Of a stretch of 64,000 bases of DNA, positions 8,450-16,865 are shown piece by piece (within the stretch, counting starts at the first letter, position 1; the number at the start of each line of letters is the position of its first letter). This DNA is from CAWBBA01 sp963729795 (GTDB lineage Bacteria; Desulfobacterota; Desulfomonilia; Desulfomonilales; Desulfomonilaceae). The notes under the pieces are model-generated. The model saw only the letters and a program-made list of their open reading frames with translations. It made no database searches and was not told where the DNA came from. The stretch is taken from the NCBI GenBank assembly GCA_963729795.1, contig CAVSPC010000014.1:1-64000 (forward strand), read 5' to 3'. A program made the position numbers and the translations under genes.

Positions 8450-10246
8450 CTAGTACATCGACTCAATGAGGTCCCTAAACTTCTTTTCTATAATGGCTCG
8501 TTTTACTTTCATCGTAGCTGTCAGTTCTTCGTCATCCTGATCCAGCTCTTTGTCAAGGATGGTAAATTTTTTGACGGTTTCCACCCTGGCGAAGTTGCTG
8601 TTGGCCTTGTCCACTTCCGTCTGAATTAGTTTGTACACCTCCGGATGCGTAGCGAGGCTCTTGTAGTTTGTGTAGGGGATTCTATTAATTTGGGCCCAAT
8701 GTTCCACGTTTTCGAGTTCAATCTGAATCAAGCACGTCAGATACTTGCGACGATCGCCTATTACAATGGCCTCCTTGATGTAAGGGCTAAACTTCAGACT
8801 GTTTTCCATCTCCGACGGCGCAATATTTTTGCCTCCGGCAGTGATGATAATGTCTTTCTTGCGATCGGTTATCCGCAGGTTTCCGTCTCCGCGCACCTCC
8901 CCGACATCGCCGGTACGGAGCCAGCCGTCAATGATGGCACCTTGTGTCGCGGCCGGGTTGCCGTAATAACCTTCGAAGACAGAATCACCCCGCAGGAGGA
9001 TTTCCCCGTCGTCTGCTATCTTGTACTCAACACCTGGAATCGGCTTACCTACCCAACCAATCTCTATTTCACCATTTCTAGGCATAAATGAGATGCCGGT
9101 TGCTTCTGTCATGCCGTAAGCCTCTCGAACCGGTATCCCTATGGCATGGTAGAATTTCGTAAGGTCAGGCGAGAGTGGAGCAGCCCCGCTGACGAATATG
9201 TGCGATTCCAAGAGACCCAAGTGGTTCCTCAATGGCCTGAAGAGGAGCAGGTAAGCCAGCCCGTAGAGTATTTTCCAGTGTGGCGGCACAGATTTCTTTT
9301 GCAGTCTCAATTCGGCGACCCGCATCCCGATGGGAAGCATTGCCGAGAAGACACATCGCTTGAAGAAGCCTGAATCCTGCGTTTTTATCATAATGCCGGA
9401 ATGCATCTTCTCCCAGATTCGAGGCACACTTAAAAACGCAGTAGGTGAAATCTCGGCGAGATCATCCTGCAGCGTAGCGACACTCTCTGCAAAATTCACA
9501 GTGCATCCGGCCCACATGGGAAAAATGAGGGAAAACATGCGCTCCGCGACATGGCAAAGCGGCAAAACCGACACAAAGGAATCACGAGGGCTGAAGGGCA
9601 GCACTTGCGCCAGGCCCCCAATCATGGCTAGGATATTCCTATGGCTGATCATGGCCCCTTTCGGCTTGCCCGTGGTGCCTGATGTGTAGACGATGATGGC
9701 CACGTCCTCTGCCCTGGTGCTGCTTACGAGCTCCTCAAATAGATGCGGCTCTTGTTCGTGAAGGCTCTTGCCCAGAGCTTCGACCTCTTTGAAGCTGATG
9801 ATCATGGGCTCCTTGTACCTGCGAAGACCCTTCATATCTACAACTATGATGTTCTTGAGTCCGGGCAGGCTATCCTTCGCCTCCAGGATCTTATCCACCT
9901 GTTCCTGGTCTTTTGCCACAACGAAGCTGGATTCGGAGTTGTCCAGAACGTATCGGACCTGAGAGGACACATCCGTGGGGTATATACCGATGGAAATCGC
10001 AGAGGAGCACTGTGTGGCCAGATCCGCGTATAGCCACTCTCGGCAGTTGTCTCCGAGAATTGAGAGCTTGTCGCCCCGATTCAGACCGAGCTGCCGAAGC
10101 CCGAGGGCGAAAAAGCACACGTGGTCCCAGTATTCTTCCCAGGTGGTGCGCTGCCAGATACCGAGATCTTTTTCTCTAAGGGCCACCTTGTCGGAATAAA
10201 TTCTCCTGTTTCTGGCGAAAAGTTTGGGTAAGGTGTCAGCATCCAT
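8450..10246 (-). CDS. Long-chain acyl-CoA synthetase, AMP-forming
   Basis: A 598-residue member of the ANL adenylating superfamily, of the bacterial long-chain FadD15/ACSL-like form. Motifs: P-loop YTSGTTGKPKGAMISH (about residue 190), YGMTEATG, DGWLRTGDVGEV and the hinge plus lysine region DRKKDIIITAGGKNIAPSEMENSL. It would activate a carboxylic acid to its CoA thioester with ATP. The start at 10246 (MDADTLPKLF) has AAGGAG 8 bases upstream. Its place between livG and livH in one operon is notable: it suggests that the ABC system imports the acid that this enzyme activates. Similar ABC-plus-ligase operons are common in anaerobic deltaproteobacteria. Confidence 0.92.
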   Translation of the reverse strand: MDADTLPKLFARNRRIYSDKVALREKDLGIWQRTTWEEYWDHVCFFALGLRQLGLNRGDKLSILGDNCREWLYADLATQCSSAISIGIYPTDVSSQVRYVLDNSESSFVVAKDQEQVDKILEAKDSLPGLKNIIVVDMKGLRRYKEPMIISFKEVEALGKSLHEQEPHLFEELVSSTRAEDVAIIVYTSGTTGKPKGAMISHRNILAMIGGLAQVLPFSPRDSFVSVLPLCHVAERMFSLIFPMWAGCTVNFAESVATLQDDLAEISPTAFLSVPRIWEKMHSGIMIKTQDSGFFKRCVFSAMLPIGMRVAELRLQKKSVPPHWKILYGLAYLLLFRPLRNHLGLLESHIFVSGAAPLSPDLTKFYHAIGIPVREAYGMTEATGISFMPRNGEIEIGWVGKPIPGVEYKIADDGEILLRGDSVFEGYYGNPAATQGAIIDGWLRTGDVGEVRGDGNLRITDRKKDIIITAGGKNIAPSEMENSLKFSPYIKEAIVIGDRRKYLTCLIQIELENVEHWAQINRIPYTNYKSLATHPEVYKLIQTEVDKANSNFARVETVKKFTILDKELDQDDEELTATMKVKRAIIEKKFRDLIESMY

Positions 10247-10271
10247 GATTTGCTCCTTCGAATCCTTTAGG

Positions 10272-11031
10272 CTACCCACCCAGATAAGCTGCGATCACCT
10301 CGGGATTTGACTGCACCTCTGCCGGAGTTCCTTCTCCAATCTTGCAACCGAAATCCAGAACGGTAACCTTATCGGCAACATCCATGACTACGCCCATGTC
10401 GTGTTCCACCATAATGACGGTGATCCCTTTCTCCTCCTTAATATCCAATATGAAGCGAGCTATATCTTCTGTTTCCTCCACGTTCATTCCGGCTACCGGC
10501 TCATCCAAAAGGAGAACCCTGGGGTTCATGGCCAAGGCCCGCCCGATCTCAACCCTTTTCTGTATTCCGTAGGGTAACGTGCCGACCATCTTCTTGCGGA
10601 CTTTCTCAATTTCGAGAAAATCGATAATTTCCTCCACGTGCAGCCTCTTTTCCACCTCCTGGTTGACTGCCTTACCGAAGAAGAATGCACAGGAGAGAGG
10701 CCCTGAAGTCATGTGAGTGTGACACCCCAGCAACAGGTTGTCTATCACGCTCATGTTGGCGAACAGTTCGATATTCTGAAACGTTCGAGCAATTCCCTTT
10801 TCTGCTATCTGATGAGGGCGGAGATGGGAGATACTTTCTCCGCGAATGAGTATGTCACCCGAGGAGGGATGATAAACGCCGCTAATACAGTTGAACAAAG
10901 AAGTCTTTCCCGCACCGTTCGGACCGATTACTGCATGAATATGCCCTTCCTTTGACCGTCATCTCGAGGTCCGAGAGAGCGGTGATTCCGCCAAAGTGGA
11001 GCGAAAGCGCTTTAATCTCCAGCAGTTCCAT
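10272..11031 (-). CDS. livG: Branched-chain amino-acid-type ABC ATPase LivG, apparently frameshifted
   Basis: An ABC ATPase of the LivG type whose reading frame is broken. From the ATG at 11031 the protein reads MELLEIKALSLHFGGITALS and then loses frame; one extra base in 10941-10953 (a G in gtcaaaGgaaggg, minus strand) separates this from the Walker A segment VIGPNGAGKTSLFNCISG. The gene length is 252 codons plus exactly one base. Downstream, signature LPYGIQKRVEIGRAL, Walker B RVLLLDEPVAGMN and the switch EHDMGVVMDVADKV are intact. The remaining open frame (start 10898) would lack Walker A and be inactive. It is 15 bases after livF. Sequence error or a real mutation are both possible. Confidence 0.85.
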
Positions 11032-11046
11032 GTTCACCATGATCCG

Positions 11047-11841
11047 TCAAGAAAGCCAACGTTTGCGCCGTTTGTAGTGTTTGACGTCGGAATATCTTTT
11101 TCTCTCAAGATCGTCGGTCACGCCAAGGTAGAATTCCCTTACGTCCTGATTTTCGAGCAGTCGATCGGTGGGGCCGTCCAGGACAATCTTTCCGTTCTCC
11201 ATAATGTATCCGTACTCGGCGAAGTTCAGGGCTGCATGCGCATTTTGTTCCACCAACAGGATCGAGGTACTCTGCTCCTTGTTGATACGCCTGAGTATTT
11301 CAAAGATCTCTTTGACGAGCATGGGGGCAAGCCCCAGCGACGGCTCGTCGAGCATGAGCAATTTCGGGTGAGACATTAAAGCCCGGCCGATCGCGAGCAT
11401 CTGCTGCTCCCCTCCGCTGAGGAGCAGGGCCTGTTGTGTGTGCCGGCGGCGAAGCTGCGGGAAATAGTCCATCACCATCTCAAGATCCTGCTTGATCCCG
11501 CCTCGGTCTCGGCGTGTATGGGCTCCGATCCAAAGATTCTCCATCACACTAAGGTCGTCGAAGACTCGCCGGCCTTCCGGAACAAGACAAATCCCGGCTC
11601 TTACAATTGAGTCAGGGTCCTCATCTGCGATTGATCGGCCCATAAACTCAATGTCCCCTTCTTCCAGCTCACCATTTTGAAATCTTAGGATACCGCTTAT
11701 GGCTTTGAGTGTTGTGGTCTTACCAGCCGCATTGGCTCCGAGAAGGGCCACTACTTTCCCTTCCGGGACCTCCAGAGAGATCCCTTTCAGAACCATAATC
11801 ACATTATTGTAGACCACTTGAATATTCTTCACCTTGAGCAT
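11047..11841 (-). CDS. livF: Branched-chain amino-acid-type ABC ATPase LivF
   Basis: A 264-residue ATP-binding subunit of the LivF type and the first gene of the leftward liv operon. Walker A is GANAAGKTTTLKAISG (Ala in place of the usual Gly), signature LLSGGEQQMLAIGRAL, Walker B KLLMLDEPSLGLAPMLVKEIFE, and EQNAHAALNFAEYGYIMENGKI near the end. An extended basic C-terminus (LERKRYSDVKHYKRRKRW) goes beyond the usual 235 residues. It would hydrolyse ATP in a heterodimer with LivG. Confidence 0.92.
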   Translation of the reverse strand: MLKVKNIQVVYNNVIMVLKGISLEVPEGKVVALLGANAAGKTTTLKAISGILRFQNGELEEGDIEFMGRSIADEDPDSIVRAGICLVPEGRRVFDDLSVMENLWIGAHTRRDRGGIKQDLEMVMDYFPQLRRRHTQQALLLSGGEQQMLAIGRALMSHPKLLMLDEPSLGLAPMLVKEIFEILRRINKEQSTSILLVEQNAHAALNFAEYGYIMENGKIVLDGPTDRLLENQDVREFYLGVTDDLERKRYSDVKHYKRRKRWLS

Positions 11842-12094
11842 AGAACCTGCTCCTGGTCTGCAAAGGGAGAGCGGTTTATCGACTTTAGGTCCTGCAAGTA
11901 CTCTGTTTTGTAGGCTCGGTAGCGTACCAGACGACGCTCATGGTAGTGCCGGCGTCCCTGCCGGCGGTGGATTAATGACCGGCACGGAGGCCGGTCCTAC
12001 GAATGAATGCTCAGACGATCACGGCCGTACTGGTTAGAACACCTGTCCCGACTCACGAAATAGATTACTAGACCAGCCTGACGGTGAAATGCGG
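11842..12094. repeat. Intergenic REP-like inverted repeats
   Basis: The gap between thiolase and livF carries gtagtgccggcgtccctgcc followed by ccggcacggaggccggtcctac (about 11943-12000), a pair of imperfect arms of the kind found as dispersed REP sequences. No gene is seen. It might act as a transcription attenuator between the thiolase gene and the liv operon. Confidence 0.4.
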
Positions 12095-13267
12095 CTACAC
12101 GCGCTCCAGCACCACCGCAAAACCCATTCCTCCGCCGGCACACAGAGAAGCTACACCGAGGGTAAGGTTATCGGCAACCATCTCGTGGAAAAGGGTTACC
12201 ACTAGCCGGCAACCGGTTGCACCTACAGGATGTCCCAAGGCTATTCCACTGCCATAAACGTTGACTTTGGATCGGTCCAGGCCAAGCTCTCGTTCACATG
12301 CGAGATACTGAGCGGCAAAAGCCTCGTTGATTTCAAAGCGATCTATGTCGCCGAGTTCGAGGCCAGCGCCAGCGAGGGACCCACGTATGGCCGGGACCGG
12401 ACCGATGCCCATGATATTCGGGTCCACTCCTACCACACGGTAACCCCTGATCCGCATCAGCGGGGCCAAACCCAGTTCCCGAGCTTTTTTCAGGCTGGTG
12501 ACAATTACGGCAGCGGCCGCATCATTCATGCCGCATGCGTTTCCAGCGGTGACCGTGCCGTCTTTCTTGAATGCAGCCGGTAGCTTGGCCAACTTTTCAA
12601 TGGAAACATCCGGCCTGACGTGTTCGTCGGTATCGAAGAGGATCGGCTCCTTCTTCGGCCTCGCGACCGGAACGGGGATGATCTCTGCCTTGAATTTGCC
12701 CTCTTGAATAGCTTTGGCCGCTTTCTGATGACTCAGGACTGCAAAAGCATCCTGATCTTCGCGTGAAATCCCGTACTTTTCAGCCAGATTCTCCGCGGTC
12801 AGACCCATCCCAACCCCGATGGGGTACTCCTGCATTCCTCTCCAAAGAAGATCGTATGCTTGGAGGTGCCTGATACGCTGGCCCCATCGAGCCGATTCCA
12901 TTATGTACGGCGCGTTGCTCATGCTCTCGGCGCCGCCTGCGAGCACCATCTCCGCCTCCCCACATTGCACGGCTTGTGCGGCACTGATGACTGCCTGCAT
13001 CGAAGAGCCGCACGCGCCATTGATGGTAAATCCGGGCACGTGCTCGGGAATGCCGGCCTGATATGCTGAAACACGGGCAACGTTCTGTTCCAGAGGCGAA
13101 AAGCAATTACCGAAAATCACCTTGTCTATGGTGGAGGCACCGTCCAGTCCTCTGACGACTTCTTCTATCACCAGCCGGGCCAATTCCGTCACCGGCACGC
13201 TCTTCAGCGTGCCACCGAAATCGCCTTGCGCAGTTCTGAGCGCACCCGTCAAGACCACTTCATCCAT
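12095..13267 (-). CDS. Acetyl-CoA acetyltransferase (thiolase)
   Basis: A 390-residue thiolase, which cleaves or condenses 3-ketoacyl-CoA and acetyl-CoA. The acyl-accepting cysteine lies in INGACGSSMQAV (about residue 86), the His in GSGIALGHPVGATGCRLV and the second active cysteine in the C-terminal LCAGGGMGFAVVLERV; NEAFAAQYLA is also present. Full length for the family. It lies between the TetR gene and the liv operon, same strand, and would serve the last step of beta-oxidation with the divergent acyl-CoA dehydrogenase. Confidence 0.93.
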   Translation of the reverse strand: MDEVVLTGALRTAQGDFGGTLKSVPVTELARLVIEEVVRGLDGASTIDKVIFGNCFSPLEQNVARVSAYQAGIPEHVPGFTINGACGSSMQAVISAAQAVQCGEAEMVLAGGAESMSNAPYIMESARWGQRIRHLQAYDLLWRGMQEYPIGVGMGLTAENLAEKYGISREDQDAFAVLSHQKAAKAIQEGKFKAEIIPVPVARPKKEPILFDTDEHVRPDVSIEKLAKLPAAFKKDGTVTAGNACGMNDAAAAVIVTSLKKARELGLAPLMRIRGYRVVGVDPNIMGIGPVPAIRGSLAGAGLELGDIDRFEINEAFAAQYLACERELGLDRSKVNVYGSGIALGHPVGATGCRLVVTLFHEMVADNLTLGVASLCAGGGMGFAVVLERV

Positions 13268-13427
13268 GGCCGTTTGACCTCACTATCAGTCTATAAGGGT
13301 AAAGCATAAAGCCTCGGTCCGGGGTGTCAGTGAGACACTCCGAGGCAGGCGGTTAAAATCCTACCAGATCCGGGGAGGGATTTCCCTTGTCCAAGTTGAG
13401 CGTTAGCCGATTTCTCACGGCGGATAT

Positions 13428-14021
13428 TCACTGCTTCAACAGCCCCTTTAGAAAGATTTCACGATATGTTCGGACGTACAACTCCCCATCCAAATGGTTT
13501 CTGTTGAGAACCCATTGGTGGAGCGCACCGTCATGCAAGGCAATGAAGGTCAAGGCTGCGATTTCAGGATCCAGATCTTTCTTAAAAATTCCCTGTCGGA
13601 TTCCCTCTCGGATAACTGCACTGATGATCTTCCGGTATTCTATGTAAACACTCTTCAGAGCGGGTTCGAAATCCACATCGGCATTCAACTCAGTCGCAAT
13701 AAAGGTCAAAAACACGCACATATCCTGGTTTTCCAGAGCGAATCTGGAATTGAAGCTGAATACGGCATGAATACGGTTCAGGGCGTCACCCGAACATTCT
13801 GCCAGTGCTCGGGCCATTCCGCCAATAAAGCGAGATTTGTATTCATCAACTATTCGGAGCAGGAGTTCTCCCTTTCCGCTGAAGTGGGAGTAAAGGGCGC
13901 CCTTGGTAAGCCCAACTTTCCGAGTGATTTCACCGACAGACGTGCCGTGGTATCCGTTGCGAACAAAAATCTGGAGCGCGGCCTGAATAATCCTTTGTTC
14001 CGTGTTGCTGGTTCGCTTCAT
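13428..14021 (-). CDS. TetR/AcrR-family transcriptional regulator
   Basis: A 197-residue TetR repressor. The N-terminal helix-turn-helix is clear (RIIQAALQIFVRNGYHGTSVGEITRKVGLTKGALYSHFSGKGELL, residues about 8-53); the C-terminal part resembles the TetR_C_6 ligand-binding domain. The start at 14021 (MKRTSNTEQ) is chosen because it leaves a normal N-terminus; the frame is open to 14090. It is divergent from an acyl-CoA dehydrogenase whose leader contains a palindrome suited to TetR (14152-14169), and is upstream of the thiolase. A role as an acyl-CoA-responsive repressor of fatty or aromatic acid oxidation is inferred. Confidence 0.88.
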   Translation of the reverse strand: MKRTSNTEQRIIQAALQIFVRNGYHGTSVGEITRKVGLTKGALYSHFSGKGELLLRIVDEYKSRFIGGMARALAECSGDALNRIHAVFSFNSRFALENQDMCVFLTFIATELNADVDFEPALKSVYIEYRKIISAVIREGIRQGIFKKDLDPEIAALTFIALHDGALHQWVLNRNHLDGELYVRTYREIFLKGLLKQ

Positions 14022-14124
14022 CGTTGGCCCGTCGGTGATACTGAACGGTTGGTATGAACCACGGTAGGCTCTAATAGCCTGCTGTGTCAAGTTTTTTCTG
14101 TTAGAACCACGACACTGTTTTACC

Positions 14125-14153
14125 TTGACAAGAGGCCCTCCGGCAACAAAAAT
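14125..14153 (+). promoter_or_regulatory. Candidate sigma-70 promoter of the acyl-CoA dehydrogenase gene
   Basis: A perfect -35 box TTGACA at 14125-14130 is followed after 17 bases by AAAAAT (14148-14153, four of six matches to TATAAT). The transcript start would fall within or just after the palindrome at 14152-14169. Confidence 0.5.
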
Positions 14154-14169
14154 ACCGACCGATCAGTAT
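14152..14169. promoter_or_regulatory. Palindromic operator, probably for the TetR regulator
   Basis: The 18-bp sequence ATACCGACCGATCAGTAT is an imperfect palindrome (7 of 9 pairs). It overlaps the candidate -10 region of the acyl-CoA dehydrogenase promoter and lies between that gene and the divergent TetR gene. It shares GACCGATC(A/G)GT with the perfect palindrome at 15732-15747. Confidence 0.6.
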
Positions 14170-14203
14170 GAAACTTCAGCTCGTTCGTAATAGGAGGCAC
14201 CCA

Positions 14204-15349
14204 GTGGACTACTCACTCACCGATGACCAAAGACAAATAATAGAGGCTGCAAGGAAATTCGCACGTGCAGAGTTTCCCAAGGTTGCACGAGAGTGCGACC
14301 GCGAAGAAAAATTTCCCCGAGACGTTTGGCAAAAGGCCGGCAAGCTCGGCTTTATGGGTATTCTCATCCCTCAGGAATACGGAGGGCTCGGGCTAGGATG
14401 CCTGGAACACGCGATGGTCATGGAGGAGTTCTGGAGGGTGGATCCCGGCGTTGGCAACATCCTGCTGACTGTTTTCGGCTCGGAAATTCTCAGTGAGTTC
14501 GGCACTCCGGAGCAACAGAAAAAGTATCTCCCGCCGGTGGCGGAAGGCAAAGCAATCATGGGCTGTGCCATCACCGAACCTGACGCCGGCAGTGACGTCT
14601 TAAGTGTGAAGACCCGAGCTGTCAGAAAATCAGACGGATATGTAATCAACGGGTCCAAGCAATTTATCACAAACGGCAGCATTGCCGATCATTTGCTCGT
14701 ATTCTGCCTCACCAATCCGGAGGCTCAGAAGCCGACGCGGCGTTTCAGTTTTATTCTGGTGGAACGAGACCGGAAAGGTTTCACTGCCAGCAAGCTAAAA
14801 GGCAAGATGGGCATTCGAGCGTCTGACACGGCCACACTCTCCTTTGACGATGTGCATGTGCCTGCCGAGAATTTGATCGGCGGAAAAGAGGGTGAGGGGT
14901 TCACCCAAGTCATGCGCTTATTCAACATTAATCGAGTGGTGGCAGCGGCGCAGGGTGTCGGAGTGGCCCAGGGAGCCTTGGACAGGGCGGTAGCGTATAT
15001 ACAGGAGAGGACCCAGTTTGGACGGCCTCTGGCGTCATTCCAGGGCCTTCAGTTCAAGGTGGCTGATATGGCGGCGAGAGTTGAGAGCGCACGTTTACTG
15101 TACCATAAGGCCGCTTGGATGATGGATCACGGGCACGTGGATAGGAAGCTTGTTTCAATAGCCAAACTTGTGGCCGGCGAGGCCGCTGTCCGAGTCACCG
15201 ATGAAGCGATCCAACTCCATGGGGGATACGGATATATGGACGAATACGACGTGGAACGCTTTTACCGGGACGCAAAGATCGTAGAAATATACGAAGGCAC
15301 CAAGGAGATTGAGAAGGTCACTATTGCTAGGGAAATCCTGGGCCGATAA
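14204..15349 (+). CDS. Acyl-CoA dehydrogenase
   Basis: A 381-residue FAD-dependent acyl-CoA dehydrogenase. I choose the GTG at 14204 (reading VDYSLTDDQRQIIEAARKFA) because AGGAGG lies 6 bases upstream, while the ATG at 14168 lies in the operator. Family motifs: AITEPDAGSDVLSVKT for flavin/substrate binding, QFGRPLASFQGLQFKVADM, HGGYGYMDEYDVERFYRDAKI and the active-site YEGTKEIEKVTIAREILGR, whose glutamate is the catalytic base. It introduces a double bond into an acyl-CoA and passes electrons to ETF. It is divergent from the TetR gene that probably controls it. Confidence 0.93.
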   Translation: MDYSLTDDQRQIIEAARKFARAEFPKVARECDREEKFPRDVWQKAGKLGFMGILIPQEYGGLGLGCLEHAMVMEEFWRVDPGVGNILLTVFGSEILSEFGTPEQQKKYLPPVAEGKAIMGCAITEPDAGSDVLSVKTRAVRKSDGYVINGSKQFITNGSIADHLLVFCLTNPEAQKPTRRFSFILVERDRKGFTASKLKGKMGIRASDTATLSFDDVHVPAENLIGGKEGEGFTQVMRLFNINRVVAAAQGVGVAQGALDRAVAYIQERTQFGRPLASFQGLQFKVADMAARVESARLLYHKAAWMMDHGHVDRKLVSIAKLVAGEAAVRVTDEAIQLHGGYGYMDEYDVERFYRDAKIVEIYEGTKEIEKVTIAREILGR

Positions 15350-15731
15350 TCGTCCAAACGACGACTGGTCCGCTCTACGGCCTCTGTGTTCCCCATTGTG
15401 AACCGTTACAAGAATTGTGCATAAAATTTCGCAGCCGGCCCTTGGGGATTAAGACAAAATAAACATCGCATCTCGGTTGTGTTCAGGCCTCTTGTAGAGG
15501 CCCAGCACGCTGCGCCTAGGGCACCGCATGCGGTGCCCCTACGGCCAACGATTCGCAAAAAATCGACGGTTCTATTTCCTTACGGCTCCTTTTCAATACA
15601 GAACATCTTCCGGCGAACAAAGCAGCGAGATCCCCCCGAAAAGTACTTGCCAACGTCTCAGCAGAATTGTATGCTTGACCAGATGGTCATAATTGCATCT
15701 TCCATAAACCCTTTGTGCTGGCGGGAATATC
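15350..15731. other. Intergenic, no gene; one REP-like palindrome
   Basis: No gene is supported. Around 15517-15541 is ggcaccgcatgcggtgcc, a strong palindrome in the tagggcaccg... context common to dispersed repeats. The end of this gap holds the leader of mqnE. Confidence 0.4.
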
Positions 15732-15747
15732 ATGACCGATCGGTCAT
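15732..15747. promoter_or_regulatory. Perfect 16-bp palindrome over the mqnE start codon
   Basis: ATGACCGATCGGTCAT is self-complementary over all 16 bases and begins with the ATG of mqnE. It shares an 11-base core (one mismatch) with the operator-like site 14152-14169, 1.6 kb upstream beside a TetR gene. A protein bound here would block transcription or initiation of the menaquinone operon. Confidence 0.5.
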
Positions 15748-16865
15748 TTAAGGAAGCGACTTCTCGGGACGCCCCCTCCCCCATCACCGATCCGGCCCTT
15801 GAAAAAGTGGGCCGGAAACTGGCTGAAGGGAAAAGGCTGGACTTGGTCGACGGGCAGGCTTGCCTGGATACCTCGGATCTCCTTGGCCTCGGCTCTCTGG
15901 CCTTCGCCGCTCGGAGCGCCAGATTCGGCCGACGAGCCTTCTATGTGGTCAACCATCACCTCAATTACACGAACATCTGTATAAATGCCTGCAAGTTCTG
16001 CGCGTTCCACCGGTCCCCGGATTCGACCGACGGCTATCTGTTGAGTCCTGCAGAAGCTGCCGCAAAAATCGCTGCTGTAGCGCCCCTGGAGCTCAAAGAG
16101 ATACATCTTGTCGGAGGCATCAACCCTGACACGGACCTCTCATACTTTCTGGATCTGCTGAAGGCAGTCAAGAGCGCAGCTCCACAGGCTGACCTCAAGG
16201 CATTCACAGCCGTAGAGATTGATTATATCGCAAGGCGCTCGGGACTCTCGTGGCAAGAATCTCTCATGGCTCTCAGAGCCGCTGGATTAGGCGCTTTGGC
16301 TGGCGGAGGCGCTGAGGTATTTTCAAAGCGCCTCAGGCGCATACTGTTTCCCTCCAAAATATCTGCCGAGACATGGCTTGCAATCCACGCCACAGCCCAT
16401 CAATTGGGAGTAGGCACAAACTGCACGATACTCTTCGGCCATATCGAGACCCCAACTGAGAGAATCGAGCACTTGTTGCGCCTCAGGGACCAGCAAGATG
16501 AAACAGGCGGGTTCAGGGCCTTTATTCCCCTTGTCTTTCATCCGAAAAATACGCAACTGGAGCACCTCTCCGGGCCGACCGGGGTCGAGACTCTCAAGAT
16601 GATCGCCACGGCTCGGCTCATGCTGGACAATATTCCGCACATAAAGGCTTATTGGATAATGCTTGGCCTGAAGATGGCCCAGACTGCCTTGCACTTCGGC
16701 GCGGATGACCTGGAGGGAACCATTGTCCGGGAGAATATTGCGCACGAGGCGGGAGCAACCACCTCTGTGGGTTTGAGCAGGGAGGAATTGGAAGATCTCA
16801 TAGTTGACGCTGGTTTTGAGCCGACCCAACGAGATGCCTTCCACAGGACTGTCAAAGAACCATGA
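15732..16865 (+). CDS. mqnE: Aminofutalosine synthase MqnE (radical SAM)
   Basis: A 377-residue radical SAM enzyme of the futalosine menaquinone pathway, which joins 3-[(1-carboxyvinyl)oxy]benzoate and S-adenosylmethionine to form aminofutalosine. The cluster motif CX3CX2C is Cys83-Cys87-Cys90 in NICINACKFCAFHR. Family text includes HLVGGINPDTDLSYF, FTAVEIDY, GGGAEVFSKRLRR and AYWIMLGLKMAQTALHFGADDLEGT; the last distinguishes MqnE from MqnC. A 30-residue N-terminal extension precedes the core. It overlaps mqnC by 4 bases (ATGA). The start lies in a palindrome, suggesting control at this point. Confidence 0.95.
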   Translation: MTDRSFKEATSRDAPSPITDPALEKVGRKLAEGKRLDLVDGQACLDTSDLLGLGSLAFAARSARFGRRAFYVVNHHLNYTNICINACKFCAFHRSPDSTDGYLLSPAEAAAKIAAVAPLELKEIHLVGGINPDTDLSYFLDLLKAVKSAAPQADLKAFTAVEIDYIARRSGLSWQESLMALRAAGLGALAGGGAEVFSKRLRRILFPSKISAETWLAIHATAHQLGVGTNCTILFGHIETPTERIEHLLRLRDQQDETGGFRAFIPLVFHPKNTQLEHLSGPTGVETLKMIATARLMLDNIPHIKAYWIMLGLKMAQTALHFGADDLEGTIVRENIAHEAGATTSVGLSREELEDLIVDAGFEPTQRDAFHRTVKEP

